Source: Paenisporosarcina indica (lineage in GTDB: Bacteria; Bacillota; Bacilli; Bacillales_A; Planococcaceae). From it: a stretch of 64,000 nucleotides of DNA. The translations under genes and the position numbers were made by a program. The stretch covers positions 434,001 to 498,000 of the forward strand of contig NZ_MPTA01000002.1 of assembly GCF_001939075.1 (NCBI RefSeq), read 5' to 3'. Of this stretch, positions 40,710-48,928 are shown one piece after another. Positions within the stretch are counted from its first letter, which is position 1. Every line of letters begins with the position of its first letter. A model generated the notes under the pieces. That model was given only the letters and a program-made list of their open reading frames with translations. It did not search any database and was not told the DNA's origin.

Positions 40710-42374
40710 TCACATTTCATTTGGTGCTTTTATTCCAAGAAGTCTTAATGATTCTTTTAAAACAATGATTACACAATGAACTAAAGTTACTCGATAGGCC
40801 ATTAACCTTGGTTTTGTAAGTATTTGAACGTTTCCATAAAATGAATTAAACGCTTGTGCCAAGTCTATTGCATACTTAGCAACGATTGAAGGATCTAGTT
40901 GGAGAGCAGCACGAATCACCATGTCAGGGAATTGTTCTAGGTATTTTATGACTTCCCACTCATAGTTATTTACTTCTTCGACCTCGAATGTACCTATTTC
41001 TCCGGCCTTTCTTAAAAGAGAGCATGCTCGTGCATGAGTATATTGCACATATGGCCCTGTTTCTCCTTCTTTTTGCAGCATTTTCTCTAAATCAAATTCA
41101 ATGTCATGCTTCCGATGTTGTTTTAAATCACTAAAAATAATTGCCCCTACCCCAACTGCTTTTGCTACCTCTGTTTTATTTGCCAATAGGGGATTCTTCT
41201 CATCAATGTTTGCTTCAGCCAATTGAATCGCTTCATTCAACACTTCTTCTAGTAAAATGATCTTCCCCTTACGAGTTGATAGCTTTTTGCCATCTTTCAA
41301 AATCAATCCGAACGGGACGTGTTGAATGGTTTCAGCCCATGCATAATCCATTTTCTTAAGAACAGACCTTAATTGCGCAAAATGAAGACTTTGTTCATTT
41401 CCAACAACATAGATTGACTTCACAAAATTGTATGTTTCTTTTCGATTTAGCGCTGCCGTAATATCTCTTGTTGCATACAACGTCGCTCCGTCTGACTTTT
41501 TGATTAGACATGGCGGCATGTCTTCTCCTACATCCACTACAAGTGCACCATCAGATTCCCTTAATACATCTTTATGTTGTAACTCTTCAATGATCGAATC
41601 CATTTTGTCATTATAATAAGCTTCGCCTTGATACGAATCAAATGAAACACCTAGTAAGTCATAGATTTTCTGGAATTCCTTTAAAGATTCTGTTCGAAAC
41701 CATTTCCAAATAGCTAACGAATCTGAATCGCCATCTTCGAGCGATTTAAATGCTGCTCTTCCTTCATCATTTAAGGAGTCATCACGTTCAGCTTCTTTGT
41801 GAAATCTAATATAGAGCGCTAGTAACGTTTTAATTGGTGATTCCTGAACTTCCTTCTCAGTCCCCCATAAACGATAGGCCACAAGCAATTTTCCGAACTG
41901 TGTTCCCCAGTCTCCAAGGTAGTTAATTTTCACTGGCTGAAAACCACTCTTTTCGAGCAAGAAAGAAATGGAATTCCCAATAACGGTTGAACGTAGATGC
42001 CCCATGGAGAAAGGTTTTGCGATATTGGGAGAAGACAGATCAATTGTGACGATCCCTCCTCCACCCTCGTTTGAAGAACCATAGTTATTTGAATGCTGAA
42101 GGATTTTGGTCAAAATGGAAGTAGTAAATGCATTTCGTTTCATGAAAATATTCACGTATCCATTCACTGCTTCTATTTTTTCAATACTCGGGTCTTGAAT
42201 GCTTTCAGCGATTTCTTGGGCAATTAGATTCGGAGACTTTCTTAATTCTTTCGCAAGCAGAAAACATGGCAGTGAATAGTCTCCTAAATGAGCATAAGCT
42301 GGTATTTCGATCATGTTTTTTTCTATCAATACAGTTGTATTTTGTTGAAGTACTTCTAATACTTTATCTTTCAA
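40710..42374 (-). CDS. argS: Second arginyl-tRNA synthetase (ArgS paralogue)
   Basis: A 554-residue class I ArgRS, normal length. N-terminal Add1-like domain (about 1-95), then the HIGH-type signature in SSPNIAKPFSMGHLRST (about 115-130), the catalytic Rossmann core, the KMSKS-type DGKKLSTRKGK (about 362) and a C-terminal DALR anticodon domain (YVQYTHARACSLLRKAGE). All class-defining motifs are present, so it should charge tRNA-Arg. A T-box leader with CGC specifier lies directly upstream, so expression should rise when arginine or charged tRNA-Arg is low. Its divergence from standard Bacillus ArgS suggests a second copy, as for the T-box LysRS at 2860. Whether another argS exists in the genome cannot be told from here. 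Confidence 0.88.
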   Translation of the reverse strand: MKDKVLEVLQQNTTVLIEKNMIEIPAYAHLGDYSLPCFLLAKELRKSPNLIAQEIAESIQDPSIEKIEAVNGYVNIFMKRNAFTTSILTKILQHSNNYGSSNEGGGGIVTIDLSSPNIAKPFSMGHLRSTVIGNSISFLLEKSGFQPVKINYLGDWGTQFGKLLVAYRLWGTEKEVQESPIKTLLALYIRFHKEAERDDSLNDEGRAAFKSLEDGDSDSLAIWKWFRTESLKEFQKIYDLLGVSFDSYQGEAYYNDKMDSIIEELQHKDVLRESDGALVVDVGEDMPPCLIKKSDGATLYATRDITAALNRKETYNFVKSIYVVGNEQSLHFAQLRSVLKKMDYAWAETIQHVPFGLILKDGKKLSTRKGKIILLEEVLNEAIQLAEANIDEKNPLLANKTEVAKAVGVGAIIFSDLKQHRKHDIEFDLEKMLQKEGETGPYVQYTHARACSLLRKAGEIGTFEVEEVNNYEWEVIKYLEQFPDMVIRAALQLDPSIVAKYAIDLAQAFNSFYGNVQILTKPRLMAYRVTLVHCVIIVLKESLRLLGIKAPNEM

Positions 42375-42493
42375 AGTAATTCCTCCTTAAAAGTAGGGCG
42401 AGCGAACACTAGATTAATCGGCACATTTTTTTGTTTTAATTGGCATTAACCGAGATTTATTCAGTTTCGCCCACTTTTTCCCATAAACGCCTA

Positions 42494-42722
42494 ATAAAAA
42501 AAGCCCTCGTCTCATTAAAAAATGAGACGAAAGCTTAACTTCCGCGGTACCACTCAATTTGCCCTATGTTGGGCCTCTTTCTCAATAACGGAGAGTCTCC
42601 GGCTTTTTCTACTTCATTCAAAAAAGCATCTTAGAAGTGCGGTTCACACATCCTCTTGACCAGGCTCTCACCATCCCCAGCTCGCTTGTTCATTGGATAA
42701 TGTTACTCTCTTCATCACAGAT
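42494..42722 (-). promoter_or_regulatory. T-box leader (tRNA-Arg responsive) of the argS paralogue
   Basis: The minus strand has TGAGTGGTACCGCGG at 42542-42556, the T-box core, followed by a terminator (CGTCTCATT stem at 42508-42529, then a T run). Stem I shows GGGGATGGTGAGAGCC and then GAACCGCACTTC; the specifier codon CGC (42639-42641), preceded by GAAC and followed by A, encodes arginine. This agrees exactly with the downstream gene. Confidence 0.95.
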
Positions 42723-42732
42723 ATTGTAATTG

Positions 42733-42761
42733 AATTTAGCAAAGGAAAGTTGAAATGTCAA
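42733..42761 (-). promoter_or_regulatory. SigA-type promoter of the arginine T-box
   Basis: On the minus strand TTGACA (42756-42761), a 17-base spacer and TAAATT (42733-42738). Confidence 0.75.
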
Positions 42762-42778
42762 ACTATTTTAAAATACAC

Positions 42779-42809
42779 TTGATTCTGCCGTAACGTAAGG
42801 TTTTATAAT
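42779..42809 (+). promoter_or_regulatory. MerR-type promoter with 19-bp spacer
   Basis: TTGATT (42779-42784) and TATAAT (42804-42809) are 19 bases apart, the hallmark spacing of MerR-activated promoters. The spacer contains CCGTAACGTAAGG, an imperfect dyad (CC-TA....TA-GG). It drives the MerR gene and the coupled membrane gene. Confidence 0.75.
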
Positions 42810-42839
42810 ACAACTAAGGGATGGAAAAGAGGGGTTTTT

Positions 42840-43604
42840 TTGTATTCAATCGGGAAACTGGCTAAGTTAAGTCATTCTACAATAAGGACACTTCGATATT
42901 ACGATGAAATTGGACTGTTGAAGCCTTCACAATTAAGTGATGGAGGTCATCGGTATTACGAAGAAAATGATATCACCAAGCTGCATTACATAAAAGTGTT
43001 AAAGGATATTGGCTTTGATTTAACAACCATTCAACAAATGATCGAAAATCAGCATCTCAGTCACAAAGAAGCCCTTGTGATGCAATTAAAAGTGCTAGAA
43101 ATCGAGAAAGTACGAATCGAAGAACGAACTCGTGCCATTCGTTATTTACTTCAGGTGAGCGAACTTGAAGAAATAACCAATTGGAAAGACGTATTCGATG
43201 AAATAACCATGCATTCTGCTTCAACACCAAATGAGGTTTTTGAAGAGTTATGGAAATCCCATTTCTCAAGCGAGGAAGTTGAACACTTGAAGCAACTTCC
43301 TAAAGTTGGTGACGACGATGAGATGATGCAAAGTTACATTACATTAATTAATGATGTCCGGCAAAAGCTTGATTTTGATAGTAAAAGTCCCGAAGTTCAG
43401 GAGTTGGCTAGACGTTGGATTGCCTTGCTCGATCAAATGTACAAAGGAAATTTTCAATTGGCTCAAAAAGTATTGAACAAACATAGAGAAACCAAAGGTA
43501 ATATTGGGTTGTATCAAGTTGACCCAACCATTATGACTTTTATTGAACAGGCGATTGCTCATTATATGAAGGTAAATTATGAAGGAGAATCCTATGAAAT
43601 CTAA
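42840..43604 (+). CDS. MerR-family transcriptional regulator
   Basis: A 254-residue MerR regulator. The winged HTH is at the very N terminus (MYSIGKLAKLSHSTIRTLRY, YDEIGLLKPSQL, then GHRYYEENDITKLHYIKVL), followed by the dimerisation helix (about 80-118). The C-terminal half (about 140-250) has the TipAS-like antibiotic-recognition pattern: PKVGDDDEMMQSYITLINDV, then ARRWIALLDQMYKGNF. It therefore probably senses a small hydrophobic or peptide ligand. The start is TTG 42840 after AAAGAGGGG. It overlaps the next gene by 11 bases and is autoregulated from the 19-bp-spacer promoter. Confidence 0.88.
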   Translation: MYSIGKLAKLSHSTIRTLRYYDEIGLLKPSQLSDGGHRYYEENDITKLHYIKVLKDIGFDLTTIQQMIENQHLSHKEALVMQLKVLEIEKVRIEERTRAIRYLLQVSELEEITNWKDVFDEITMHSASTPNEVFEELWKSHFSSEEVEHLKQLPKVGDDDEMMQSYITLINDVRQKLDFDSKSPEVQELARRWIALLDQMYKGNFQLAQKVLNKHRETKGNIGLYQVDPTIMTFIEQAIAHYMKVNYEGESYEI

Positions 43605-44262
43605 ATTTATTATTCTTGAATTAATTGTTTTCATGGCTCTCCCTTATGTCATTTGGACATATGGCAGAGATTCCATTGGAGATTATTATGCGATGTTGCT
43701 ATCGACTGTCCCTGCTTTTGTTTATACAGTTGTGCGGTTTGTGATCGATCGCCAACTAAATATTACAGGGTTATTTGTCATTTCTACATTGCTGCTTAAT
43801 ACGGTTGTGGATTTACTTTCTGGCTCTGCCATCAACATGTTATGGAATTCCGTTTGGTTAGGCTATGCATTTTCAGCTGTGTATTTAGGATCCATGTTAT
43901 TTAGAAAACCGTTAGCTTTATACTTTGCAGTAGACGTGATGTATCTTCAGGGGTTTCCAAGAGAAAACAGTAAAACTTTATATTTCATAAAACGAAATCT
44001 TTCATGGTTTCAGCTAATTACCGCAATCTTTGTGTTAAGAGGAATTGTGCTGAATACGCTTATGGCATGGTTGATTTCAAAGCATGGTGTAGATGCTTTC
44101 ATGCACTTAATCTTTTTAAGAAAAGCAATAAGCATTGGTTTCGGGATCTTGATATTTACTGTCTACGCATATTCAGGGAAGATAATGCATGAGTACTCTC
44201 AAACTCATGATATTGACTGGCCAGTAAAAGAAACGAAAACGGAGCTTGAAGGCACTCACTAA
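43594..44262 (+). CDS. VC0807-like multi-pass membrane protein
   Basis: A 222-residue membrane protein from ATG 43594, 6 bases after AAGGAG; the earlier ATG 43579 is rejected because it precedes that site. About six transmembrane helices are seen. The pattern (LPYVIWTYGRDSIGDYYAML, then LSGSAINMLWNSVWLGYAFS and SAVYLGSMLFRKPLALYF) resembles VC0807-type proteins, a group of unknown function. It is the second gene of a MerR-headed operon, so it is a likely drug-responsive or ligand-responsive membrane protein. Confidence 0.75.
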   Translation: MKSKFIILELIVFMALPYVIWTYGRDSIGDYYAMLLSTVPAFVYTVVRFVIDRQLNITGLFVISTLLLNTVVDLLSGSAINMLWNSVWLGYAFSAVYLGSMLFRKPLALYFAVDVMYLQGFPRENSKTLYFIKRNLSWFQLITAIFVLRGIVLNTLMAWLISKHGVDAFMHLIFLRKAISIGFGILIFTVYAYSGKIMHEYSQTHDIDWPVKETKTELEGTH

Positions 44263-44362
44263 TCGAGTGGTTATCTTTGAAGTGAAATTACTTCTTTCAT
44301 CCTTACCCAAAAACCTCTACACTATGGTTATTAGAATATTCTTGAAAAGGTAGGTTTTAGAG

Positions 44363-45205
44363 ATGACATTTTCAATCGTCGGATATGATCCAGAAACTAA
44401 AGAGCTAGGTGTTGCCGTTGCTTCCAAGTTTTTAAGTGTAGGTGCAGTAGTACCATTTGCGAAAGCTGGAGTAGGTGCGATTGCAACACAATCTTGGGCG
44501 AATCTAGATTATGGCAAACATGGTTTGGAATTGCTTGAAAATGGCCTTACTCCTGAAGAAGTAGTAAAAGAACTTATCAGTAACGATGATAAATTCGCCT
44601 CCAGACAGGTGGGGATTGTCGATACAAACGGACAAAGTGCTACATTCACTGGAGATGATTGTTATGACTGGGCTGGTGGTTCTGCTGGGAAGAATTTCGC
44701 TGCACAAGGAAATATTTTAGTGGACCAACATACCGTGGAGGCTATGGAATCGACTTTCCAACAAACGCTTGGTTCTCTATCCGAACGTTTATTAGCCGCT
44801 TTACTTGCAGGTGATGCTGCAGGTGGTGACAGTCGCGGAAAGCAATCGGCTGCGTTATTAATTGTGAAGGAAAATGGGAGTTACGGCGGATACAATGATC
44901 GCTATATCGATTTGCGCGTGGATGATCATGAAGAGCCTGTCCAAGAATTGTCTCGTTTAGTAAAGCTACATAAACTATATTTCGAACCCACTTTGCCAGA
45001 AGATGTTGTGGCAATCGAAGGTGGTCTTGCGGACGAACTTCAAAACCTTTTATATGAAAATGGTCATTTACAACGCGAGCTCACGGAACATGACGATTTA
45101 TTGGATGCGGTACAATCGTATCATCTAATCGAGAACTTCGATGAGCGAGTTCAGCAACGAGGGTTGATTGATCAAAAAGTTGTGGAGTATATGCGAATAA
45201 AATAG
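44363..45205 (+). CDS. DUF1028 (Ntn-hydrolase-like) protein
   Basis: A 280-residue protein. Residues 1-205 match DUF1028: MTFSIVGYDPETKELGVAVA, SVGAVVPFAKAGVGAIATQS, then NFAAQGNILV, LAGDAAGGDSRGKQSAALLI and DRYIDLRVDDH. The family has an Ntn-hydrolase-like fold with the nucleophile near the N terminus, but its substrate is unknown. The C-terminal 70 residues form a helical extension. No partner gene is adjacent. Confidence 0.9.
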   Translation: MTFSIVGYDPETKELGVAVASKFLSVGAVVPFAKAGVGAIATQSWANLDYGKHGLELLENGLTPEEVVKELISNDDKFASRQVGIVDTNGQSATFTGDDCYDWAGGSAGKNFAAQGNILVDQHTVEAMESTFQQTLGSLSERLLAALLAGDAAGGDSRGKQSAALLIVKENGSYGGYNDRYIDLRVDDHEEPVQELSRLVKLHKLYFEPTLPEDVVAIEGGLADELQNLLYENGHLQRELTEHDDLLDAVQSYHLIENFDERVQQRGLIDQKVVEYMRIK

Positions 45206-45861
45206 GTTGCCAGTAGGGAAATTAATAAATTGAAAAACGTCCGATAGTTGATTAAATAGCTTTAATCTAGCCAATTTAACACAGCCTATTATTATGAACC
45301 CTCACTAAATTCGTCCCTTTAGTATTCGTCATTGTCTTACCATACAGGATTTTTCATGTTCACTTGCATTAACACTTGAAACCATAAAAGTTAGCATAAA
45401 CAGATCAAGCAATACCGTAGCAGCCGGAATGTCATCTTCGGCTGCTCATTATCATGGAGTTAGTAATGCTTCTCTTTCTCTAGTTGACCCAAGATTAAAG
45501 TCCCTTTGTATGTTGTTGAAGTGGGTCGACTGAAACATCCGAGCCGTCGGATTACCTGTAAGGCTGGGAGGTAATGGAACCGCACGGTGCTTTCCGTAGT
45601 TCCGCGAAAAGCCAAACGGAAAATGTTTAATCACTCTTTCCCAAAACCTCTGACTTTTCATACATTTGTATGTCACCCTAAAGTTTTGAATCTCTCTGTT
45701 TCGAAAAGCAAACACTCGGGTAAATTGACTTAATAAGGCCATTCCTATTGCCATTTCCCCGACGTCGCTTAATCATATGTGAAGGAATGTCCTCACTTAC
45801 TAGTCTCTTTATTCTATTTAATTGACGTCATGAGGAGCTAAATTATGGGGTGATCTAGTCT
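45206..45861. other. Long intergenic region with a G+C-rich structured segment
   Basis: About 655 bases with no supported gene. GCAGCCG and CGGCTGC form a hairpin (45420-45446). From about 45520 to 45620 the DNA becomes G+C-rich (CCGAGCCGTCGG, GGAACCGCACGGTGC), unlike its flanks. A 100-codon frame on the minus strand (45452-45754) has no good ribosome site. It may be a degenerate mobile element or a structured RNA; I cannot name it. Confidence 0.45.
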
Positions 45862-46518
45862 TTGGATGCTAAATTTACTGTTTTTCACTTGGTCAGTCTT
45901 ATAACCCTCATTGGGTTTTGCTTGATGGCAATCCTTGTGAGCGGAAATCAAATTGTCGGATTTGACAAAGCCATCATTTCTTTTGTGCAAAGTTTCGAGA
46001 CGCTATTTTTAACATCCATCATGAAATTCTTTACTTTTGTGGGTGCTGGAAATACTATTAAAGTCTTGATTGCGATTGCCATGATAATTCTATTCTTTTT
46101 CTTCAAATTCCGCTCTAAACTTGTCCTGCTTATTGGGGTAATGATTGGTTCCCATTACGTTTTCCGTATATTAAAATTAATTTTTCATCGAGCACGTCCA
46201 GATCTGCACAGTCTCATCGAGATTGGAGGATACAGTTTTCCGAGTGGTCATGCGACGAATGCCATCACTTTTTACGGGATACTTTTATACCTTCTGTGGC
46301 ATATCATTCCATCGCGTTGGGGTCGCACACTTTTAGTGGTTATTTGTACTACCATGATTGTCATGATTGGTGTTAGCCGAATTTATTTAGGTGTTCATTA
46401 TCCTAGTGATGTCATTGCAGGTTATTGTGCTGGTGGCTTTTGGCTGATACTCGCGATTTGGATCTATCAGCTTGTCATGAAAAAAATTCATGAAGGAAAA
46501 CACAAAAGTGTTAACTAA
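45862..46518 (+). CDS. PAP2-family membrane phosphatase
   Basis: A 218-residue protein with about six transmembrane helices and the three PAP2 motifs: KLIFHRARP (about residues 107-115), the SFPSGHAT phosphohistidine region (about 128) and SRIYLGVHYPSDV (about 171-183). It removes phosphate from a lipid phosphate such as phosphatidylglycerophosphate or undecaprenyl diphosphate on the outer side of the membrane. The start is TTG 45862 after GGGGTGAT. Its last 8 bases overlap the facing GNAT gene. Confidence 0.9.
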   Translation: MDAKFTVFHLVSLITLIGFCLMAILVSGNQIVGFDKAIISFVQSFETLFLTSIMKFFTFVGAGNTIKVLIAIAMIILFFFFKFRSKLVLLIGVMIGSHYVFRILKLIFHRARPDLHSLIEIGGYSFPSGHATNAITFYGILLYLLWHIIPSRWGRTLLVVICTTMIVMIGVSRIYLGVHYPSDVIAGYCAGGFWLILAIWIYQLVMKKIHEGKHKSVN

Positions 46519-47026
46519 AGAAGGCAGGAGGATAGCGTAGTTCCCCATTTGTTTTCTTTAGTTCTCCTTTTTTGAGTTCATAAACCATGAACACGTCGTC
46601 CTCCACACTAAATTGTGTTAATTCCAAGCCATGATTTCTGGCCGGCTGAAAACCGAATTTTGGATAGTAAGTTGAATGTCCAATTAATAGAACGATTCCG
46701 TACCCTAAACTTTTAGCCTTTTTCAGCCCTTCTTTCATTAACTTACTGCCAATTCCTTTATTTTGAGCAGTTGGTTTTACAGCTATAGGTGCTAAAACTA
46801 GCACTTCTTTTTCGTTGGTTTCTTGGATAACTTTTGCCTTACTTAAAAGTAGGTGTCCAACTATTTCACCCTTGTCTTCAGCAACGAGTGATAACTCTGC
46901 TATAAAACCATTGGAGAAACGGATCCGCTCAACCAATTTTGCCTCATCGTCTCGATTTCCAAACGCGTCATAATTGAGGTTGAATACTTGCTTGTAATCA
47001 CTTTTCGTTTCAGTTCGGATTCGCAT
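46511..47026 (-). CDS. GNAT-family N-acetyltransferase (YhbS-like)
   Basis: A 171-residue GNAT protein from ATG 47026, 6 bases after AAGGTG. It starts IRTETKSDYKQVFNLNYDAF; motif A is LAPIAVKPTAQNKGIGSKLM (about 77-96) with the N-K-G-I-G acetyl-CoA loop. A GYGIVLLIGHSTYYPKFGFQ stretch (about 107-126), with H-x-x-Y-Y-P-x-F-G-F, is typical of the COG3153 (YhbS) group. The substrate is unknown. It is convergent with the PAP2 gene, with an 8-base overlap. Confidence 0.87.
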   Translation of the reverse strand: MRIRTETKSDYKQVFNLNYDAFGNRDDEAKLVERIRFSNGFIAELSLVAEDKGEIVGHLLLSKAKVIQETNEKEVLVLAPIAVKPTAQNKGIGSKLMKEGLKKAKSLGYGIVLLIGHSTYYPKFGFQPARNHGLELTQFSVEDDVFMVYELKKGELKKTNGELRYPPAFFS

Positions 47027-47164
47027 AATTTTCACCTTTTTTCTTAATACTAGATATTAGTTTAACATTCTACTTTACTCGCCATAATTCCTCTTTCTCC
47101 TGCCATTTCCTTTGTAAATCGAAGGCATATATTTTGACTGTGGGAATCAACAAGTCTTAAAGTG

Positions 47165-47196
47165 ACACTATACTTTTTCTTATTTAAGTATAGTGT
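47165..47196. promoter_or_regulatory. 11-bp inverted repeat before the Old Yellow Enzyme gene, probable operator
   Basis: ACACTATACTT (47165-47175) and AAGTATAGTGT (47186-47196) are exact complements with a 10-base spacer. There is no T run. Operators of this form are common for MarR/HxlR/TetR-type redox or quinone sensors that control ene-reductases. Confidence 0.6.
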
Positions 47197-47232
47197 TTCT
47201 TACCATTTAATACACTAAGGAGGCATCAAGAT

Positions 47233-48357
47233 ATGAAGAATAAAGAATTCGAACCACTTTTAGAACCATTTACCTTCCCAAATGGTGTCCAACTAAAGAA
47301 TCGTGTTGTGATGGCACCAATGACGAACTACTCATCCAATGAAGATGGGTCAGTTTCTGATGCGGAAGTTGCTTATTATGTACGCCGTTCAAAAGGTGTC
47401 AGTATGGTGATTACTGCCTGTACCTATGTCACTGCAAATGGACAAGGATTTCCGGGTGAATTTGCCGGACATACGGACGATATGATTCCTAGCTTGCGTC
47501 GTTTGGCAACTTCGATTAAAGGACAAGGAGCTAAAGCCATTTTGCAAATCTTCCATGGCGGTCGACAAGCGCCTAAAAACCTTGTGCCAAATGGAGATGT
47601 CGTAAGTGCGAGTAATATCCCGAGTGAAGGAGATAACAAACCAGTTCCACGTTCACTCACTGAAGCTGAAGTTGATTCTATTATTAGTGACTTTGGGGAG
47701 ACCACTCGACGAGCGATTGAAGCAGGTTACGATGGGGTTGAGATTCATGGTGCCAATACGTATTTAATTCAACAGTTTTTCTCCCCTCACTCCAATCGAC
47801 GAAATGATCGATTTGGTGGATCTTTAGAAAAACGGTTAACCTTTCCACTTGCTGTTGTAGACGAAGTGCAACGCGTGGTGAAAGAATATGCAACAGAGCC
47901 ATTTATCGTTGGATATCGATTCTCCCCTGAAGAACCAGAAACCCCGGGAATCACCATGGCGGATACATTGGTGTTAATTGATGCGTTAGCGGACAAGAAA
48001 ATGGATTACCTACATGTGTCCCTCATGGATTTTTGGTCAACACCAAGACGTGGAGTGGATGACACGCGTTCGCGCATAGAACTCATTCAAGAAACTGTTG
48101 GAGATCGTGTTCCAGTTATCGGTGTTGGTTCCATTTACACTGCTGAAGATGCTCGTAAAGCGTTAGCTATCGGTATTCCGTTGATTGCTCTTGGGCGTGA
48201 ACTCTTAATAGATCCAGATTGGGTTCAGAAAATTGAACAAGGTCTTGCGGACGAAATTGTGACGCAACTCAATATAGATAAGCAACAGGAGTTAGTAATG
48301 CCAGACCCGCTTTGGCAGCAAATTTTGAGTAATCCTGGGTGGGTTCCAGGCGTGTAA
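47233..48357 (+). CDS. NADH:flavin oxidoreductase of the Old Yellow Enzyme family
   Basis: A 374-residue FMN-dependent TIM-barrel oxidoreductase. Seen: LKNRVVMAPMTNYSSNEDGS (FMN loop, about 21-40), LQIFHGGRQAP (about 110), the active-site GVEIHGANTYLIQQFFSPHSN (about 168-188, with the H-x-x-N pair that binds the substrate), then the FMN-phosphate-binding PVIGVGSIYTAEDARKAL and ALGRELLIDPDW. It reduces activated alkenes such as enones, nitro compounds or quinones. ATG 47233 follows AAGGAGGC. Regulation by a repressor at the upstream inverted repeat is likely. Confidence 0.93.
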   Translation: MKNKEFEPLLEPFTFPNGVQLKNRVVMAPMTNYSSNEDGSVSDAEVAYYVRRSKGVSMVITACTYVTANGQGFPGEFAGHTDDMIPSLRRLATSIKGQGAKAILQIFHGGRQAPKNLVPNGDVVSASNIPSEGDNKPVPRSLTEAEVDSIISDFGETTRRAIEAGYDGVEIHGANTYLIQQFFSPHSNRRNDRFGGSLEKRLTFPLAVVDEVQRVVKEYATEPFIVGYRFSPEEPETPGITMADTLVLIDALADKKMDYLHVSLMDFWSTPRRGVDDTRSRIELIQETVGDRVPVIGVGSIYTAEDARKALAIGIPLIALGRELLIDPDWVQKIEQGLADEIVTQLNIDKQQELVMPDPLWQQILSNPGWVPGV

Positions 48358-48360
48358 AAT

Positions 48361-48402
48361 AAAAAAAGTGAAGCGAGTGTTCATAACTCGTTTCACTTTT
48401 TT
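48361..48402. terminator. Bidirectional terminator between convergent genes
   Basis: AAAAAGTGAAGCGAGT pairs with ACTCGTTTCACTTTTTT around a 7-base loop. It serves both the Old Yellow Enzyme gene and the facing GNAT gene. Confidence 0.85.
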
Positions 48403-48403
48403 A

Positions 48404-48913
48404 TTAAAATTCTATTGCAAACAATTTTACATATTCTGCCGTAGAGGCATATCGGATCTTTCCTTCATCTCTCATTCCAAGCTTTTGAAGTAGGTTCGCA
48501 GATTTTTCGTTATCCAGGGATGTAAAACCAGCAATTCGGCGGTATCCCAGTTCATCCATACCATAAGTCATTACAGCTTTTGCTGCTTCGTATGCGTATC
48601 CTTTCCCCCAATATTTCGACAGGTAGCCAAATCCAAGATCAACATCTTTCAAGAAATCACGCTGAATTAACCCGCAAACACCAATTGGCGTAGAGCTCTC
48701 TTTTAATTCCACTGCATATAATCCAATGCCCTGTTCCGCATACATCGCCATTGGTCCGTCAATGATATATTTCTTGGCATCATCTATTGTACGAATCCCA
48801 CGATCCCCAATATATTTTAGCCAATCGGGCTCATTCAAAAGTTCCAAGATGAATGGCCCGTCATTGGCAGTCAAGGGCATAATTAATAATCGTTCCGTTT
48901 CAATCATTTTCAT
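48404..48913 (-). CDS. RimJ/RimL-type GNAT acetyltransferase
   Basis: A 169-residue GNAT protein of the RimJ/RimL subgroup: MIETERLLIMPLTANDGPFI at the N terminus, then DVDLGFGYLSKYWGKGYAYE (motif A, about 90-110, with W-G-K-G-Y-A) and GFTSLDNEKSANLLQKLGMR. Members acetylate protein N termini or small amines. The gene follows AGAGGTGA. It is separated from the ABC genes by only 15 bases but lies downstream of them, so it may be the last gene of that transcript. Confidence 0.9.
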   Translation of the reverse strand: MKMIETERLLIMPLTANDGPFILELLNEPDWLKYIGDRGIRTIDDAKKYIIDGPMAMYAEQGIGLYAVELKESSTPIGVCGLIQRDFLKDVDLGFGYLSKYWGKGYAYEAAKAVMTYGMDELGYRRIAGFTSLDNEKSANLLQKLGMRDEGKIRYASTAEYVKLFAIEF

Positions 48914-48928
48914 AAAAGTGATTCACCT

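Noticed and set aside
45452..45754. 100-codon minus-strand frame in the intergenic region
   Set aside because: No good Shine-Dalgarno sequence and no recognisable domain; kept only as a note in the unexplained segment.
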